DNA of 64,000 bases from Rhodoligotrophos appendicifer (GCF_007474605.1 NZ_VHKL01000001.1:62001-126000), one strand, 5' to 3'; counted from the first letter of the stretch, positions 8,419 to 17,467 are shown. Program-made: numbers and translations. The notes: generated by a model from the letters alone, not told the origin.

Positions 8419-9344
8419 CCGATCTCGCACCCACTCGAGCCTCGACCTGGAAGGCCTGGCTGCTCTCCCCGGAACCCGCCTCCCGCAACCAGGCGCGCCT
8501 GGGCAGGCTTTACCTCGGCTGGCGCACCTTCGTCGGCAACCCTCTCGCCGTGATCGGCCTCGCCATCGTCCTGGCCCTCATCTTCGTTGCCCTCTTCGCC
8601 GATCTCCTCGCCACCCATTCCCCGACCGTCGGGGGCGACCTGCGCACGCAGCGCCTGCTCCCGCCCAGCGCGGAGTTCTGGCTTGGAACCGATGACCAGG
8701 CCCGCGACATCTATTCCCGCATCATCTACGGCTCGCGACTGACCCTCATGGTGGTGGCCCTCGTCTCGGTCATCGCCATGCCCATCGGCCTCTTCGTCGG
8801 CACCGTCGCGGGCTATTTCGGCGGCTGGATCGATTCCGCCTTCATGCGGCTGACGGACGTCTTCCTGGCCTTTCCGCGCCTCATTCTGGCCCTCGCCTTC
8901 GTCGCGGCCTTGGGGCCAGGCATCGAGAACGCCATCATTGCCATCGCCATCACCGTCTGGCCCCCCTACGCCCGCATCGCCCGGGCCGAAACCCTCACCA
9001 TCCGCAACAATGACTACATCCACGCAGTCAGGCTCCAGGGCGGCTCCTCCGCGCGGATCATTCTGAAGCATGTCGTGCCCCTGTGCTCCTCCTCCGTCAT
9101 CGTCCGCGTCACATTGGATATGGCTGGCATCATCCTCACCGCCGCAGGCCTCGGCTTCTTGGGGCTCGGCGCCCAGCCGCCCTCTCCCGAATGGGGCGCC
9201 ATGATCGCCTCGGGTCGTCGCTTCATCATGGATCAATGGTGGGTCGCGGCCATGCCCGGCCTGGCCATCTTCATCGTCAGCCTGGGCTTCAACCTCCTCG
9301 GCGACGGCTTGCGCGATGTCCTCGATCCCAAGGCATCCCGATGA
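8415..9344 (+). CDS. ABC transporter permease, DppC type
   Basis: A 309-residue second permease of the importer. The N-terminal part contains the OppC-type leader (WRTFVGNPLAVIGLAIVL), followed by the LGTDDQARDIYSRIIYG segment typical of DppC, the EAA loop (VRLQGGSSARIILKHVVP) and a C-terminal GAMIASGR...W segment. Start and stop overlap both neighbours by four bases (ATGA at 8415 and at 9341), which indicates translational coupling with the first permease and the first ATPase. Confidence 0.92.
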   Translation: MTDLAPTRASTWKAWLLSPEPASRNQARLGRLYLGWRTFVGNPLAVIGLAIVLALIFVALFADLLATHSPTVGGDLRTQRLLPPSAEFWLGTDDQARDIYSRIIYGSRLTLMVVALVSVIAMPIGLFVGTVAGYFGGWIDSAFMRLTDVFLAFPRLILALAFVAALGPGIENAIIAIAITVWPPYARIARAETLTIRNNDYIHAVRLQGGSSARIILKHVVPLCSSSVIVRVTLDMAGIILTAAGLGFLGLGAQPPSPEWGAMIASGRRFIMDQWWVAAMPGLAIFIVSLGFNLLGDGLRDVLDPKASR

Positions 9345-10180
9345 CCGGCAAGCCCCTCCTCGAAGTCGAGGACCTCCGCGTCCGCTTTCATCTCCGCCGC
9401 GGCATCGTCGAAGCGGTGCGCGGCGTATCCTTCACCCTCGGCCGCGAGCGCCTCGGTATCGTGGGAGAGTCTGGCTCTGGCAAGTCCCAGGCGGGCCGCG
9501 CAATCTTGGGCCTGACCCCGCCTCCTGGTGAAGTCACCGCCAGCAAGCTCGCATTCGACGGGACCGATCTCCTCACCGCCTCTCCCAGACAGCTCCGCAA
9601 CCTGCGCGGCAGCCGCATGACCATGGTCATGCAGGATCCGAAATACTCCTTGAACCCCGTCATGCCCGTCGGCCGCCAGATGATCGAGGCCTATCGCGCC
9701 CATGCCCGCGCCGCCACGGCGGAGGCGAGAGACAAGTCTCTCGCGATGCTGGAGGCCGTCAAGCTTCAGGACCCGTCGCGGGTCATGTCCCTCTATCCCC
9801 ACGAGCTCTCCGGCGGTATGGGTCAGCGGGTCATGATCGCCATGATGTTGATCACCGACCCGGACCTCCTGATCGCCGACGAACCCACCTCCGCCCTCGA
9901 CGTCACGGTCCAGCTCGAAGTCCTCCGCATCCTCGACGCTCTGGTGAGTAATCGCGGCATGGGCCTCATCTTCATCAGTCACGATCTGGAGCTTGTCGCC
10001 TCCTTCTGTGATCGTGTCCTCGTCATGTATGCCGGCAAAGTGGTGGAAACCCTGGACGCCAGGGACCTCCATTCTGCACGCCATCCCTACACCCGGGGCC
10101 TCATTGGCTGCCTGCCGAAGCTGAGCGGCGATCAGCATCCCCTCCCGACGCTTCACCGTGATCCGGCTTGGGCCGAGTGA
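9341..10180 (+). CDS. ABC transporter ATP-binding protein, DppD type
   Basis: A 279-residue ATPase with Walker A GESGSGKS (about 39-46), signature LSGGMGQRV, Walker B DLLIADEP and the H-loop in ISHDLELV. The last 40 residues have the RHPYTRGL segment of the oligopeptide-transporter C-terminal domain. ATG at 9341 overlaps the stop of the permease gene; the longer upstream frame lies inside that gene and was discarded. It should form a heterodimer with the next ATPase to power the two permeases. Confidence 0.92.
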   Translation: MTGKPLLEVEDLRVRFHLRRGIVEAVRGVSFTLGRERLGIVGESGSGKSQAGRAILGLTPPPGEVTASKLAFDGTDLLTASPRQLRNLRGSRMTMVMQDPKYSLNPVMPVGRQMIEAYRAHARAATAEARDKSLAMLEAVKLQDPSRVMSLYPHELSGGMGQRVMIAMMLITDPDLLIADEPTSALDVTVQLEVLRILDALVSNRGMGLIFISHDLELVASFCDRVLVMYAGKVVETLDARDLHSARHPYTRGLIGCLPKLSGDQHPLPTLHRDPAWAE

Positions 10181-10181
10181 C

Positions 10182-10958
10182 ATGGCCTTCCTGACCCTCG
10201 ACAACATCAGCATCACCTTCGGCACCGGCTCGAAACGATTTACGGCGGTCGACAGCACGAGCCTTGAGCTCAGCCAGGGGGAATCTCTTGGCCTCGTCGG
10301 CGAATCGGGCTCGGGCAAGTCCACCATCCTCAGGGCCATCAGCGGTCTCGCACCTGTGTCTCAGGGAAGAATCCTCCTCGACGGGCGCCCGCTGCCCACA
10401 CCCCGTGACATGGCCTTCTTCCGCACCGTGCAAATGGTCTTCCAGGACCCCTACGGCTCGCTCCACCCCCGCCACACCGTCGACCAGATCCTCGCCGAAC
10501 CCCTTGCCATCCACCGCATCCCTGACCCTGAGACCCGGATCCTGGCTGCCCTGCGGGAAGTCGGCCTCGGCCCCGCCTTCCGCTTTCGCTATCCCCACCA
10601 GCTTTCCGGCGGTCAGCGTCAGCGCGTGGCCATTGCCCGTGCGCTCATCTTGCGGCCGAAGCTCATCCTGCTCGACGAGCCCACCTCCGCCCTCGATGCG
10701 TCAGTCCAGGCCGAGATTCTCAATCTCCTGGAAGCTTTGCGGCGCGACCATGGTTTGACCTACATCCTGGTCAGTCACGATCTCGCCGTCGTCGCCCATC
10801 TCTGCGAACGCATCATCATCATGCGCCGGGGAATCGTGGTCGACAGGACCACTGCGGACGCCCTGCGCCGCGGGGAAGTTTCAAACAGCTACACTCTTGC
10901 CATGCTTCAGGCGGAACATGGCTTCACGAGAGCCGAAACAAGGATCGAGAATGTCTGA
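10182..10958 (+). CDS. ABC transporter ATP-binding protein, DppF type
   Basis: A 258-residue ATPase: Walker A GESGSGKST, Q-loop MVFQDPYGSL, signature LSGGQRQRV, Walker B LILLDEP and H-loop VSHDLAVV. The ATG is one base after the stop of the preceding ATPase; an earlier in-frame start at 10158 would lie inside that gene and add residues unlike the family. The C terminus is short for DppF, ending soon after a SYTLAML segment that resembles HPYTR. It completes the importer operon and overlaps the next gene by eight bases. Confidence 0.92.
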   Translation: MAFLTLDNISITFGTGSKRFTAVDSTSLELSQGESLGLVGESGSGKSTILRAISGLAPVSQGRILLDGRPLPTPRDMAFFRTVQMVFQDPYGSLHPRHTVDQILAEPLAIHRIPDPETRILAALREVGLGPAFRFRYPHQLSGGQRQRVAIARALILRPKLILLDEPTSALDASVQAEILNLLEALRRDHGLTYILVSHDLAVVAHLCERIIIMRRGIVVDRTTADALRRGEVSNSYTLAMLQAEHGFTRAETRIENV

Positions 10959-11559
10959 GGAAATCACGTTCTACCACAACCCGCGTTCGCGCGCGCAGAT
11001 GGCCCATTGGATGCTGGAGGAGGCCGCCGCCCCCTACAAGACGATCATCTTGGATTTCGAGAAGGGTGAGCATAAGACGCCGGAGTTCCTGGCCATCAAC
11101 CCCATGGGCAAGCTGCCCACGATTGTCCATCGCGGCACGGTCGTCACCGAGACGGGAGCCATCATCGCCTATCTCGCCGACGCCTTTCCCGAAGCCGGCC
11201 TGGCTCCTGCGATGGGCGACGCGGCTCGGGGGACGTATTTCCGCTGGCTTTTCTTCGGCGCCGGCTGCCTTGAGCCCGCCATCCTGGACAAGATGCTGAA
11301 GCGCCCGGACGCCGAGCCCAAAGCGGCCATCGGCTATGGATCCTACGAAGACGTCTTGAGCACGCTGAAAGACGCCCTCACCCCCGGCCCCTATCTCCTC
11401 GGCAGCCTCTTCTCTGCCGCCGATGTCTATATCGGCTCGCAGATCAACTGGGCCGGCATGTTTGGCGCCCCCGGCCTCAAGGGCGATCCGGTCTTCGACG
11501 CATACGTCGCCCGCGTCACCGATCGCCCCGCCTATAAGCGGGCCATGGCGGGCATGTAA
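10951..11559 (+). CDS. glutathione S-transferase family protein
   Basis: A 202-residue protein with an N-terminal thioredoxin-like domain (FYHNPRSRAQMAHWMLEE, then NPMGKLPTIV with the cis-proline that contacts the glutathione backbone, and ETGAIIAYLAD) and an all-helical C-terminal domain with the SAADVYIG segment of the N-capping box. It overlaps the end of the ATPase gene by eight bases, so it is translated with the ABC importer; a role in modifying the imported compound with glutathione, or in stress defence, is possible but not shown. The exact GST class is not clear from the sequence. Confidence 0.85.
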   Translation: MSEEITFYHNPRSRAQMAHWMLEEAAAPYKTIILDFEKGEHKTPEFLAINPMGKLPTIVHRGTVVTETGAIIAYLADAFPEAGLAPAMGDAARGTYFRWLFFGAGCLEPAILDKMLKRPDAEPKAAIGYGSYEDVLSTLKDALTPGPYLLGSLFSAADVYIGSQINWAGMFGAPGLKGDPVFDAYVARVTDRPAYKRAMAGM

Positions 11560-11582
11560 CGGCTGCATCGCGAAGCGAACCC

Positions 11583-11797
11583 GTCATCCCGGACGAAGCG
11601 CAGCGCAGATCCGGGACCCCATGCCGCCGCCCACTCCCGTCATCCCGGCCGAAGCGTAGCCCTCTCTTCGTCATCCCGGCCGAAGCGCAGCGCAGAGCCG
11701 GGACCCCATGCCGCCCGGGATCCCGGGTCAAGCCCGGGATGACAGTTTAAGGTCACCGTCATCCCGGCCGAAGCGCAGCGCAGAGCCGGGAACCCCT
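11583..11797. repeat. cluster of REP-like palindromes (type C, with one type A)
   Basis: Four copies of a unit beginning GTCATCCCGG and containing GAAGCGCAGCGCAGA or a close variant lie at about 11583, 11639, 11669 and 11758; one is truncated. A palindrome with GGATCCCGGG/CCCGGGATG arms is at about 11717-11744. The cluster fills the gap between two convergent transcription units and may act as a bidirectional terminator or RNA-stabilising element. Confidence 0.85.
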
Positions 11798-11830
11798 CAG
11801 GGCTTTGCTCGGCGCCCAAGCCTGGGGCCC

Positions 11831-12592
11831 TCACCCCAGGCACTCTCCCCCATCCACCACAAGCGCCTGACCGGTCATGAACGACGACCGGTCCGAGGCC
11901 AGGAACAGGACCGCCTCGGCGATCTCTTCCACGCTGGCGAACCGCCCCATGGGGATCTTCGTCGCCACATAATCCAGCAACGCATCTCGCCCGCCCATCT
12001 GCCGGGTGAACGCGTCGTTGAATGGCGTGTCCACCCAGCCGGGGCAGAGCGCATTCACCCGCACATTGTGTTTCCCGTAATCCAGCGCGATCTGCTTGCA
12101 CATCGCCACGACCGCATGCTTGGTCGTCGCATAGGCGATCATCTCGCGATCATAAAGCACGCCCGAATTGGATGACGTCACGATGATCGAGCCCTTTCCC
12201 TGGGCCCGCATCACCGGCATCACCAGCCGCGCCAGCTCGAAATGCGCCCGCACATTGAGCTGCCACGACCTGTCCATGCCGCCGGATTCGACCTGCTCCA
12301 GCGTTCCCTCGACCTGCACGCCGGCGTGGCTGTGCAGTATGTCGATCCGCCCGAACCGGCCCAGGGCCTCGTCCACCAGGGCCCGCAGCTGCGCGTCGTC
12401 GGTGACATCGGCCGTCACCGCCACGGCTGCTCCGCCCGCCGCCCGGATCGCCTCGGCCGCCGCTGCGGCGGAGGCACCGTCCCGGTCCGAAACCACAACG
12501 GCGGCACCCTCGCGCGCCATGATGTCCGCTCCGCCGAGGCCGATGCCGGATCCGGCGCCCGTGACCACCGCCACCCTGCCCTCGAGGATCAT
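11831..12592 (-). CDS. short-chain dehydrogenase/reductase
   Basis: A 253-residue NAD(P)-dependent oxidoreductase. TGAGSGIG (11-18) is the Rossmann glycine motif, S140-S141 and Y154-x3-K158 form the catalytic set. The usual NNAG motif reads HSHAG (87-91), a departure from the family consensus. An acidic residue after the second strand (SDRDG) suggests NAD rather than NADP. Its ATG follows the stop of the permease gene without a gap (TAG then ATG, with GGAGG inside the end of the permease), so it is the last gene of the polyamine-type transporter group and probably oxidises or reduces the imported compound or a product of it. Confidence 0.88.
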   Translation of the reverse strand: MILEGRVAVVTGAGSGIGLGGADIMAREGAAVVVSDRDGASAAAAAEAIRAAGGAAVAVTADVTDDAQLRALVDEALGRFGRIDILHSHAGVQVEGTLEQVESGGMDRSWQLNVRAHFELARLVMPVMRAQGKGSIIVTSSNSGVLYDREMIAYATTKHAVVAMCKQIALDYGKHNVRVNALCPGWVDTPFNDAFTRQMGGRDALLDYVATKIPMGRFASVEEIAEAVLFLASDRSSFMTGQALVVDGGECLG

Positions 12593-13405
12593 CTATTCCT
12601 CCCGTGCCTGCCGCGCATGCCGGATGAGGGTGATCAGCGCATAACCGCCCAGCAGAAGAACGATGGCCCCGATCGTCGACACCGTTCCCAGCACCGGAAC
12701 GCCCGGCGTATATCCCGCCACCATCTTGGCATAGAGAAATTCCGGCACCGTCGTGTCCGCGCCGGTCGTATAGAGCGACAAGGGAAAATTCCCCCACGAC
12801 AGCAGGAACGCGAACAGGCACCCCGAGAAGATGCCCGGGAACAGCACCGGCAGCGTCACCTCCTTGAACACCTGCCACCGCGACGCCCCGAGGTCGAAGG
12901 CGGCCTCCTCCAGCGCCGGGTCGAAACTATAGACCTGGATCGAGATCACCAGGGTGACCACCGGCACGATCCACACCAGATGCGCGAAGATCGCCGACTT
13001 CCACGACAGCTCCATCCCCAGCGCGTTGAACCAGAGCAAGAGCGCCAATCCCAGCACCGCCTGTGGAAAGAAAATCGGCAGCAGCACCAGTTTTTGATAG
13101 ATCGAGCGCCCCGTCCAATCGTAGCGGGCAAAGGCCAACGCCCCGAAAAAGGCGATCACCACCGAGATCACCATGACGCACAACGCGATCGTCACCGACG
13201 TGTCCAGCAGCTGCCACGTCTGAAACGAATCGAACGTCTTCTGCCACCAGCCGAAACCCCAGCGCGGGATCGGAAACACGAAATATCGGCTGTCCGTGAG
13301 CGATGCCAAGACGATGCAGACGGTGGGAATATAGAGGAACACCACCGCCGCCAGAGTCCAGACGACGATCAGCGCATGCCGCGACCTTTGTCCTGCGCTC
13401 TTCAT
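12593..13405 (-). CDS. ABC transporter permease, PotC type
   Basis: A 270-residue permease with about six membrane segments and the EAA loop AAFDLGASRWQVFKEVTLP (about 180-200) characteristic of spermidine/putrescine-type importers. It overlaps the upstream permease by ATGA and abuts the SDR gene. With the other permease it forms the membrane channel of a family related to PotABCD; relatives also carry betaines, opines, iron or aminoethylphosphonate, so a polyamine is only one candidate ligand. Confidence 0.9.
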   Translation of the reverse strand: MKSAGQRSRHALIVVWTLAAVVFLYIPTVCIVLASLTDSRYFVFPIPRWGFGWWQKTFDSFQTWQLLDTSVTIALCVMVISVVIAFFGALAFARYDWTGRSIYQKLVLLPIFFPQAVLGLALLLWFNALGMELSWKSAIFAHLVWIVPVVTLVISIQVYSFDPALEEAAFDLGASRWQVFKEVTLPVLFPGIFSGCLFAFLLSWGNFPLSLYTTGADTTVPEFLYAKMVAGYTPGVPVLGTVSTIGAIVLLLGGYALITLIRHARQAREE

Positions 13406-14262
13406 CGCCGCCCCAGCACCCGGTCGAGGTCGAACCGTCGCAGCACCAGCAGCACCAGCGCTCCCACCACGATCATCAGCAGCACCGAAAGCGCCGCCCC
13501 CAAGGGCCAGTTCTGGGCATAGGTGAAGGCGATCTCGATATCATGGGTGATCGGGATGATCTGTTGCCCGCCCACGACCTTGGCCTCTGCGATCGCCCCC
13601 ACGGCGAGCACGAAAGTGAGGAGGAAGCCGATCATGATCCCCGGCATCGCCAGCGGCAGCTCGATCTCCTTGAACACCTGCCAGCGGCTGGCCCCCAGAT
13701 CATAGGCCGCATCTCGTGCCTCATTGGGCACCATGCTCACGCCCAGCGTCATCGGAAACAGCATGAACGGGAAATAGACATAGACCATGCCGATGATGAT
13801 GGCGGTCTTCGTGAACAGGATCGAGCTGAGATCCACGCCGAACAGGCTCTTCATCGTCCCCAGCAGCACGCCGTTCTTGATCAGGAACAGCACCCAGCCA
13901 TAGAGCCGCACATTCTCGGAGACGAAGAGCGGAATGGTGAACAGCAGCATGAGCACCATGGCCCATTTTCCGAACACATAGGTCAGCCCGTAGGCGATCG
14001 GATAGCAGATCACCGCCAGGATGAGGACGGTGACCGTCGCGAGCCCCAGCGACCACAGGAAGGAGATGTAATTGGTGCTGTTGAAGATGACCTCGTAGTT
14101 CTGCAGCGTCGGCGCCTGCCAGATCGAGAAGCTTCGCTCCGGCATGAAGCTGAACGCGACCACCGCCAGCAGCGGCGCCACGAACCCGGCGAGCAGCAGC
14201 AAAATGATCGGCACTGCCGACCGCGGTCCCGGCCCAAACCATCTGGGAGTTCGCTCACTCAT
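13402..14262 (-). CDS. ABC transporter permease, PotB type
   Basis: A 286-residue permease. After a short cytoplasmic tail it has about six hydrophobic segments; the EAA loop reads AAYDLGASRWQVFKEIELP, closely parallel to that of its partner. The stop codon overlaps the partner's ATG. Upstream lies a REP pair that separates it from the ATPase gene by about 230 bases, an unusual gap for such an operon. Confidence 0.9.
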   Translation of the reverse strand: MSERTPRWFGPGPRSAVPIILLLLAGFVAPLLAVVAFSFMPERSFSIWQAPTLQNYEVIFNSTNYISFLWSLGLATVTVLILAVICYPIAYGLTYVFGKWAMVLMLLFTIPLFVSENVRLYGWVLFLIKNGVLLGTMKSLFGVDLSSILFTKTAIIIGMVYVYFPFMLFPMTLGVSMVPNEARDAAYDLGASRWQVFKEIELPLAMPGIMIGFLLTFVLAVGAIAEAKVVGGQQIIPITHDIEIAFTYAQNWPLGAALSVLLMIVVGALVLLVLRRFDLDRVLGRR

Positions 14263-14320
14263 GGGTCTTGCAACGGTCCCTCATCTGCCTGCTATCGCCC
14301 GGAGACACCAAACCAAAATC

Positions 14321-14490
14321 CTCATCCTGAGGCGCGAGCGCCAGCGAGCCTCGAAGGATCGGCCGCAACATCCATCAATCCCCACGAGACTGGCCCCGCG
14401 TGCCTTCCAGGACGAGACCTCTTTGTTGAGCTGATGGTATCATCCCTCCCCTCATCCTGAGGTGCGAGCGCCAGCGAGCCTCGAAGGCTC
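14321..14490. repeat. two REP-like palindromes (type B) inside the transporter cluster
   Basis: Two copies, about 14321-14360 and 14451-14490, share the unit CTCATCCTGAGG followed by GCGAGCGCCAGCGAGCCTCG. They lie between the ATPase and first permease genes of one transporter and in the same transcriptional direction, so they are internal to the presumed operon. Confidence 0.85.
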
Positions 14491-14494
14491 ATCA

Positions 14495-15559
14495 TCAATC
14501 CCCCACCAGGATGGCATCCGCGGGATCCCAGCCGATAATGACCGCATCGTCGATCTGTCCCCCGAACGGCTGCTGTCGCAGTCTTTCCACGATGAACACC
14601 TGCTCCCCCACCCGCACCTGGTACTGGATGCGTGAGCCCAGGGCGTACTCGTTGTACACCTGCCCCGAAAGGCTGTTTGCCGCCTCCTCCCGCGACCCCA
14701 GGAACCGCAAAAACTCCGGCCTGATGACCAGATGCCCTTCGGCAAGCGAGGGTCCGCTCGCCGGTGCTGCGAAACGCGCTCCCAGGGCCGGCGCCTCCAG
14801 CATTCCATCGGCCGCGCGTTTCACAGGAATCACGTTCACGTCGCCGATGAACTCCGACACGAACCGCGTCGTCGGCGCCGTATAGATCTCGTTGGGCGAT
14901 CCCACCTGCACCAGCTTCCCCGCCCGCATCACCCCGATCCGGTCGCTCATCACCATCGCTTCCTCGAGGGAGTGTGTGATGTAGACGAAGGTTTTCCCCG
15001 TCTCCTTGTGCAGGTCCTTGAGCTCCTTCTCCAGCGTCTTCCGCAGCTTGTAGTCGATCGCCGACAGCGGCTCGTCGAAGAACAGGATCTCCGGATCGAA
15101 GGCCAGCGCCCGCGCCAGCGCCACCCGTTGCCGCTCGCCGCCGGAGCATTTCATGACGTTCTTGGAATAGTAGGTCTCTGGCAGCCGCAAGAGCCGCATC
15201 AACTCAAGTGCCCTCGCCTTGCGCTGCGCCGCACCGATGCCCCGGATCTTCAGTGAAAATCCGATATTGTCGCCCACCGACTTGTGCGGAAACAGCGCAA
15301 GCGACTGGAACACGAGGCAGGTCGGCCGCTTGTTCGCCGGCACGTCATTGACGCGCACGCCCTTCAGCAGGATGTCCCCGTCGCTCGGCGTGTCCAGCCC
15401 CGCCAGCATCCTGAGCAGCGTGGTCTTGCCCGAGCCGGAGGGTCCGACGATGGTGAAGAACTCCCCATCCCCGATGTCCAGATCGACTCCGTCCACCGCC
15501 GTGAAGCTGCCGAAGGACTTCCTGACCCTGCGGAGGCTGAGAATGGGTGATGTGCTCAT
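14495..15559 (-). CDS. ABC transporter ATP-binding protein, PotA type
   Basis: A 354-residue ATPase: Walker A GPSGSGKT (39-46), Q85, signature CSGGERQR (138-145), Walker B ILFFDEP, D-loop SAID and H-loop ITHSLEEA, then a C-terminal TOBE-type domain of about 110 residues (GDVNVIPV, LVIRPEFLRFL). The signature starts with Cys instead of the usual Leu and has Glu for Gln, and the D-loop has Ile for Leu; both are tolerated in the family but uncommon. It energises the two downstream permeases and works with the Tat-type binding protein encoded 480 bases upstream. Confidence 0.9.
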   Translation of the reverse strand: MSTSPILSLRRVRKSFGSFTAVDGVDLDIGDGEFFTIVGPSGSGKTTLLRMLAGLDTPSDGDILLKGVRVNDVPANKRPTCLVFQSLALFPHKSVGDNIGFSLKIRGIGAAQRKARALELMRLLRLPETYYSKNVMKCSGGERQRVALARALAFDPEILFFDEPLSAIDYKLRKTLEKELKDLHKETGKTFVYITHSLEEAMVMSDRIGVMRAGKLVQVGSPNEIYTAPTTRFVSEFIGDVNVIPVKRAADGMLEAPALGARFAAPASGPSLAEGHLVIRPEFLRFLGSREEAANSLSGQVYNEYALGSRIQYQVRVGEQVFIVERLRQQPFGGQIDDAVIIGWDPADAILVGD

Positions 15560-15644
15560 GAAAAAACTACGCCAGACTGCACGTGCCCTCCGTCACCCCG
15601 CCACTCCGCAGTGCCCCCACGCCGCCACCCTCGGCGCCCCAAAA

Positions 15645-15970
15645 CCATCTATCCTCGATGCCCCTAAACCGTTATCCCCGGGCCCTCTTCCTCGTCATCC
15701 TCGGGCTTGACCCGAGGATCCAGGACCGCAGGGGAAGTGTACCCAAGCACGCCCTCAAAACCTCAACGCGATTTGCGGCACCGCCCCACTCCCCCGCAAC
15801 CCCTCATCCTCGTTACACCCAAACCGTCACCCCGCGGCGCCCCCCAAACCGCATCCTCGGCGCCCCAAACCGTCATCCGCGGGCCCTCTTCCTCGTCATC
15901 CTCGGGCTTGACCCGAGGATCCAGGACCGCAGGGGAAAGCGTGCCCAAGCACACCCTCAAACCTCAACTC
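15645..15970. repeat. diverged direct repeat, about 120 bp, carrying REP palindromes
   Basis: The gap between the binding-protein and ATPase genes (15560-16036) holds no gene. Two direct copies about 201 bases apart share an almost unchanged 57-base core (15680-15736 and 15881-15937), starting GGGCCCTC and containing the CCTCGGG/CCCGAGG hairpin, with weaker similarity on both sides (about 15645-15770 and 15850-15970). This looks like a local duplication of a REP-bearing segment. Confidence 0.8.
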
Positions 15971-16036
15971 TATGCCACCGCCTCCCAAACCGCACCCCGG
16001 CGGGAATGCGTCCAGATGGCCGGCCGACGCGTTCCC

Positions 16037-17200
16037 TCAACCGCCCGAAGCCTCCCGCTTCGCCGCCGTCATGATGTCCAGCAGCTTGTCGTAATCCGGC
16101 ACGATGTCGTATTCCGCCGAGCGCGCCATCTCCTCGTCCAGGCTGTCCCACTGGATCGCTTCCAGCTCGTCCTTGGTGAACAGCTTGAAGCACTCTTCAT
16201 TACCCATCTGCGCGACGGGATTGAACGTCCCCTCCGCGAAGGCGACCTTGTGCGCCATCTCCGGCGCCTGGACATAGGCCAGGAACTCGGGCGCCAGCGG
16301 CGAGACATTGGGATTGTTCACCACCGACGTGATTTCGATCCACGCGATGCCGCCCTTGCCCCCCTCCATGGGCCCCTTCTTCGGCGTTACGCCACGGATG
16401 TTCATGTAGCCGTCGGCCCGTGCCGGCGAGGCGGAATAGGTGCCGCCGGTCATGTGGAAGTCGATCTCGCCGGAAACCAGCGCCTGGTTCATGGTCGCGA
16501 TGTCGCCCACGGCCTTCGCGCCCTTGAACACCTTCTTTGCGGTCTCGCCGAACGTCGCCACCTCCTCGTCTGTATGCGTCTTGAACGGGTCGAACCCGGC
16601 GATGCAGCAGAGGTTGAACACGTTCCAGTCGTCGGATTCGAGGATCCCGTATTTGCCGGCATTGGCGGCGTCGTTGAACAGATCCCAGCCTTGGTCTTCC
16701 GCCGTCTCTCGGCTCACCTTGTCGGTGTTCACCACGAAGCTGTAGGGACCGAACCGCTGCGCCATGCCCAGCAGCTCCTTGCCGCTCTCGTCCATCGCCC
16801 ACTTATAGGGTGGCTTGAACTGCGGCAGCATCTTGTCGAAGTACGGCTCGAACTTCGCCTTGTCCAGCGGCGTGATCAGCTTCTCCGGATACATGATCTT
16901 GCGCGCCCAGGGATTGTTCACGTTGATCAGGTCCCAGACATTGATCTCGCCGGCCCGCAGGCGGTTGATCATCGTCGGATCGTTGGTCAGTGACTCCGCT
17001 TTCACCGTGGCCCCGGTCTGCTCGCGGAACGGATCCAGCACCTGGGCCGAGTTGTAGCCTTCCCAGCACAGGATGTTGAGTTCCTTCTCGCGGGCGGCCG
17101 CGGCGGGAGAGAGGCCGCCTTTGGTCACCGCGGCGAAGGCGGCGGCCCACAGGGCGGATTGTTGCATGAAATTGCGGCGGGACAGTCCTTGGCGTGACAT
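16037..17200 (-). CDS. Tat-exported ABC substrate-binding protein, PotD/PotF type
   Basis: A 387-residue periplasmic binding protein. The leader SRRNFMQQSALWAAAFAAV is a twin-arginine signal; the mature part starts with LNILCWEGYN, the hallmark first strand of the PotD family (usually LxxxxWxxY). It would deliver ligand to the two permeases. Tat export is common for this family in rhizobia. The residues that grip polyamines cannot be assigned by eye, and the flanking hydrolase and diol dehydratase genes suggest the cargo may be a hydroxylated or acylated amine rather than plain putrescine. Confidence 0.88.
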   Translation of the reverse strand: MSRQGLSRRNFMQQSALWAAAFAAVTKGGLSPAAAAREKELNILCWEGYNSAQVLDPFREQTGATVKAESLTNDPTMINRLRAGEINVWDLINVNNPWARKIMYPEKLITPLDKAKFEPYFDKMLPQFKPPYKWAMDESGKELLGMAQRFGPYSFVVNTDKVSRETAEDQGWDLFNDAANAGKYGILESDDWNVFNLCCIAGFDPFKTHTDEEVATFGETAKKVFKGAKAVGDIATMNQALVSGEIDFHMTGGTYSASPARADGYMNIRGVTPKKGPMEGGKGGIAWIEITSVVNNPNVSPLAPEFLAYVQAPEMAHKVAFAEGTFNPVAQMGNEECFKLFTKDELEAIQWDSLDEEMARSAEYDIVPDYDKLLDIMTAAKREASGG

Positions 17201-17324
17201 CGCGAACCCCCAATGTTTGACGGCTCAAACCTCTGGGCATCGTGCTGCGCCACAGATGGTGCCGTGCTCCCCTCATCATGATGATCACCTTTGCGATCGC
17301 CCGACAACCGCAAAAGTTGAACGA

Positions 17325-17467
17325 GGGCCTGTTGAGATTCCGGCCAGGACGAGTCGAAAATGGTGGCTTTCGAGGACCGGAGCGCAGTGTACCTAAGGGT
17401 ACATGAGCACCGGAAGCGCAGAAAGCCGACATTTGCAGGCCGACATGGCCTGAATCTCAACACGCCC
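17325..17467. repeat. 143-bp imperfect palindromic element with inverted termini
   Basis: Left end GGGCCTGTTGAGATTC and right end GAATCTCAACACGCCC are inverted copies with one mismatch in 16. The inner halves are also related as inverted repeats: GGCTTTC...ACCGGAGCGC on the left mirrors GCACCGGAAGCGCAGAAAGCC on the right, around a centre at TGTACCTAAGGGTACA. The right end reaches the stop codon of the hydrolase gene. It has no coding capacity. A short relic (GAGCACCGGAAG) is visible near 49340. It resembles an abundant rhizobial repeat as I remember it. Confidence 0.75.

Noticed and set aside
7279-10339. Long minus-strand frames opposite the peptide importer genes
   Set aside because: Same mirror effect; the products are Asp/Gly/His-rich strings without motifs.
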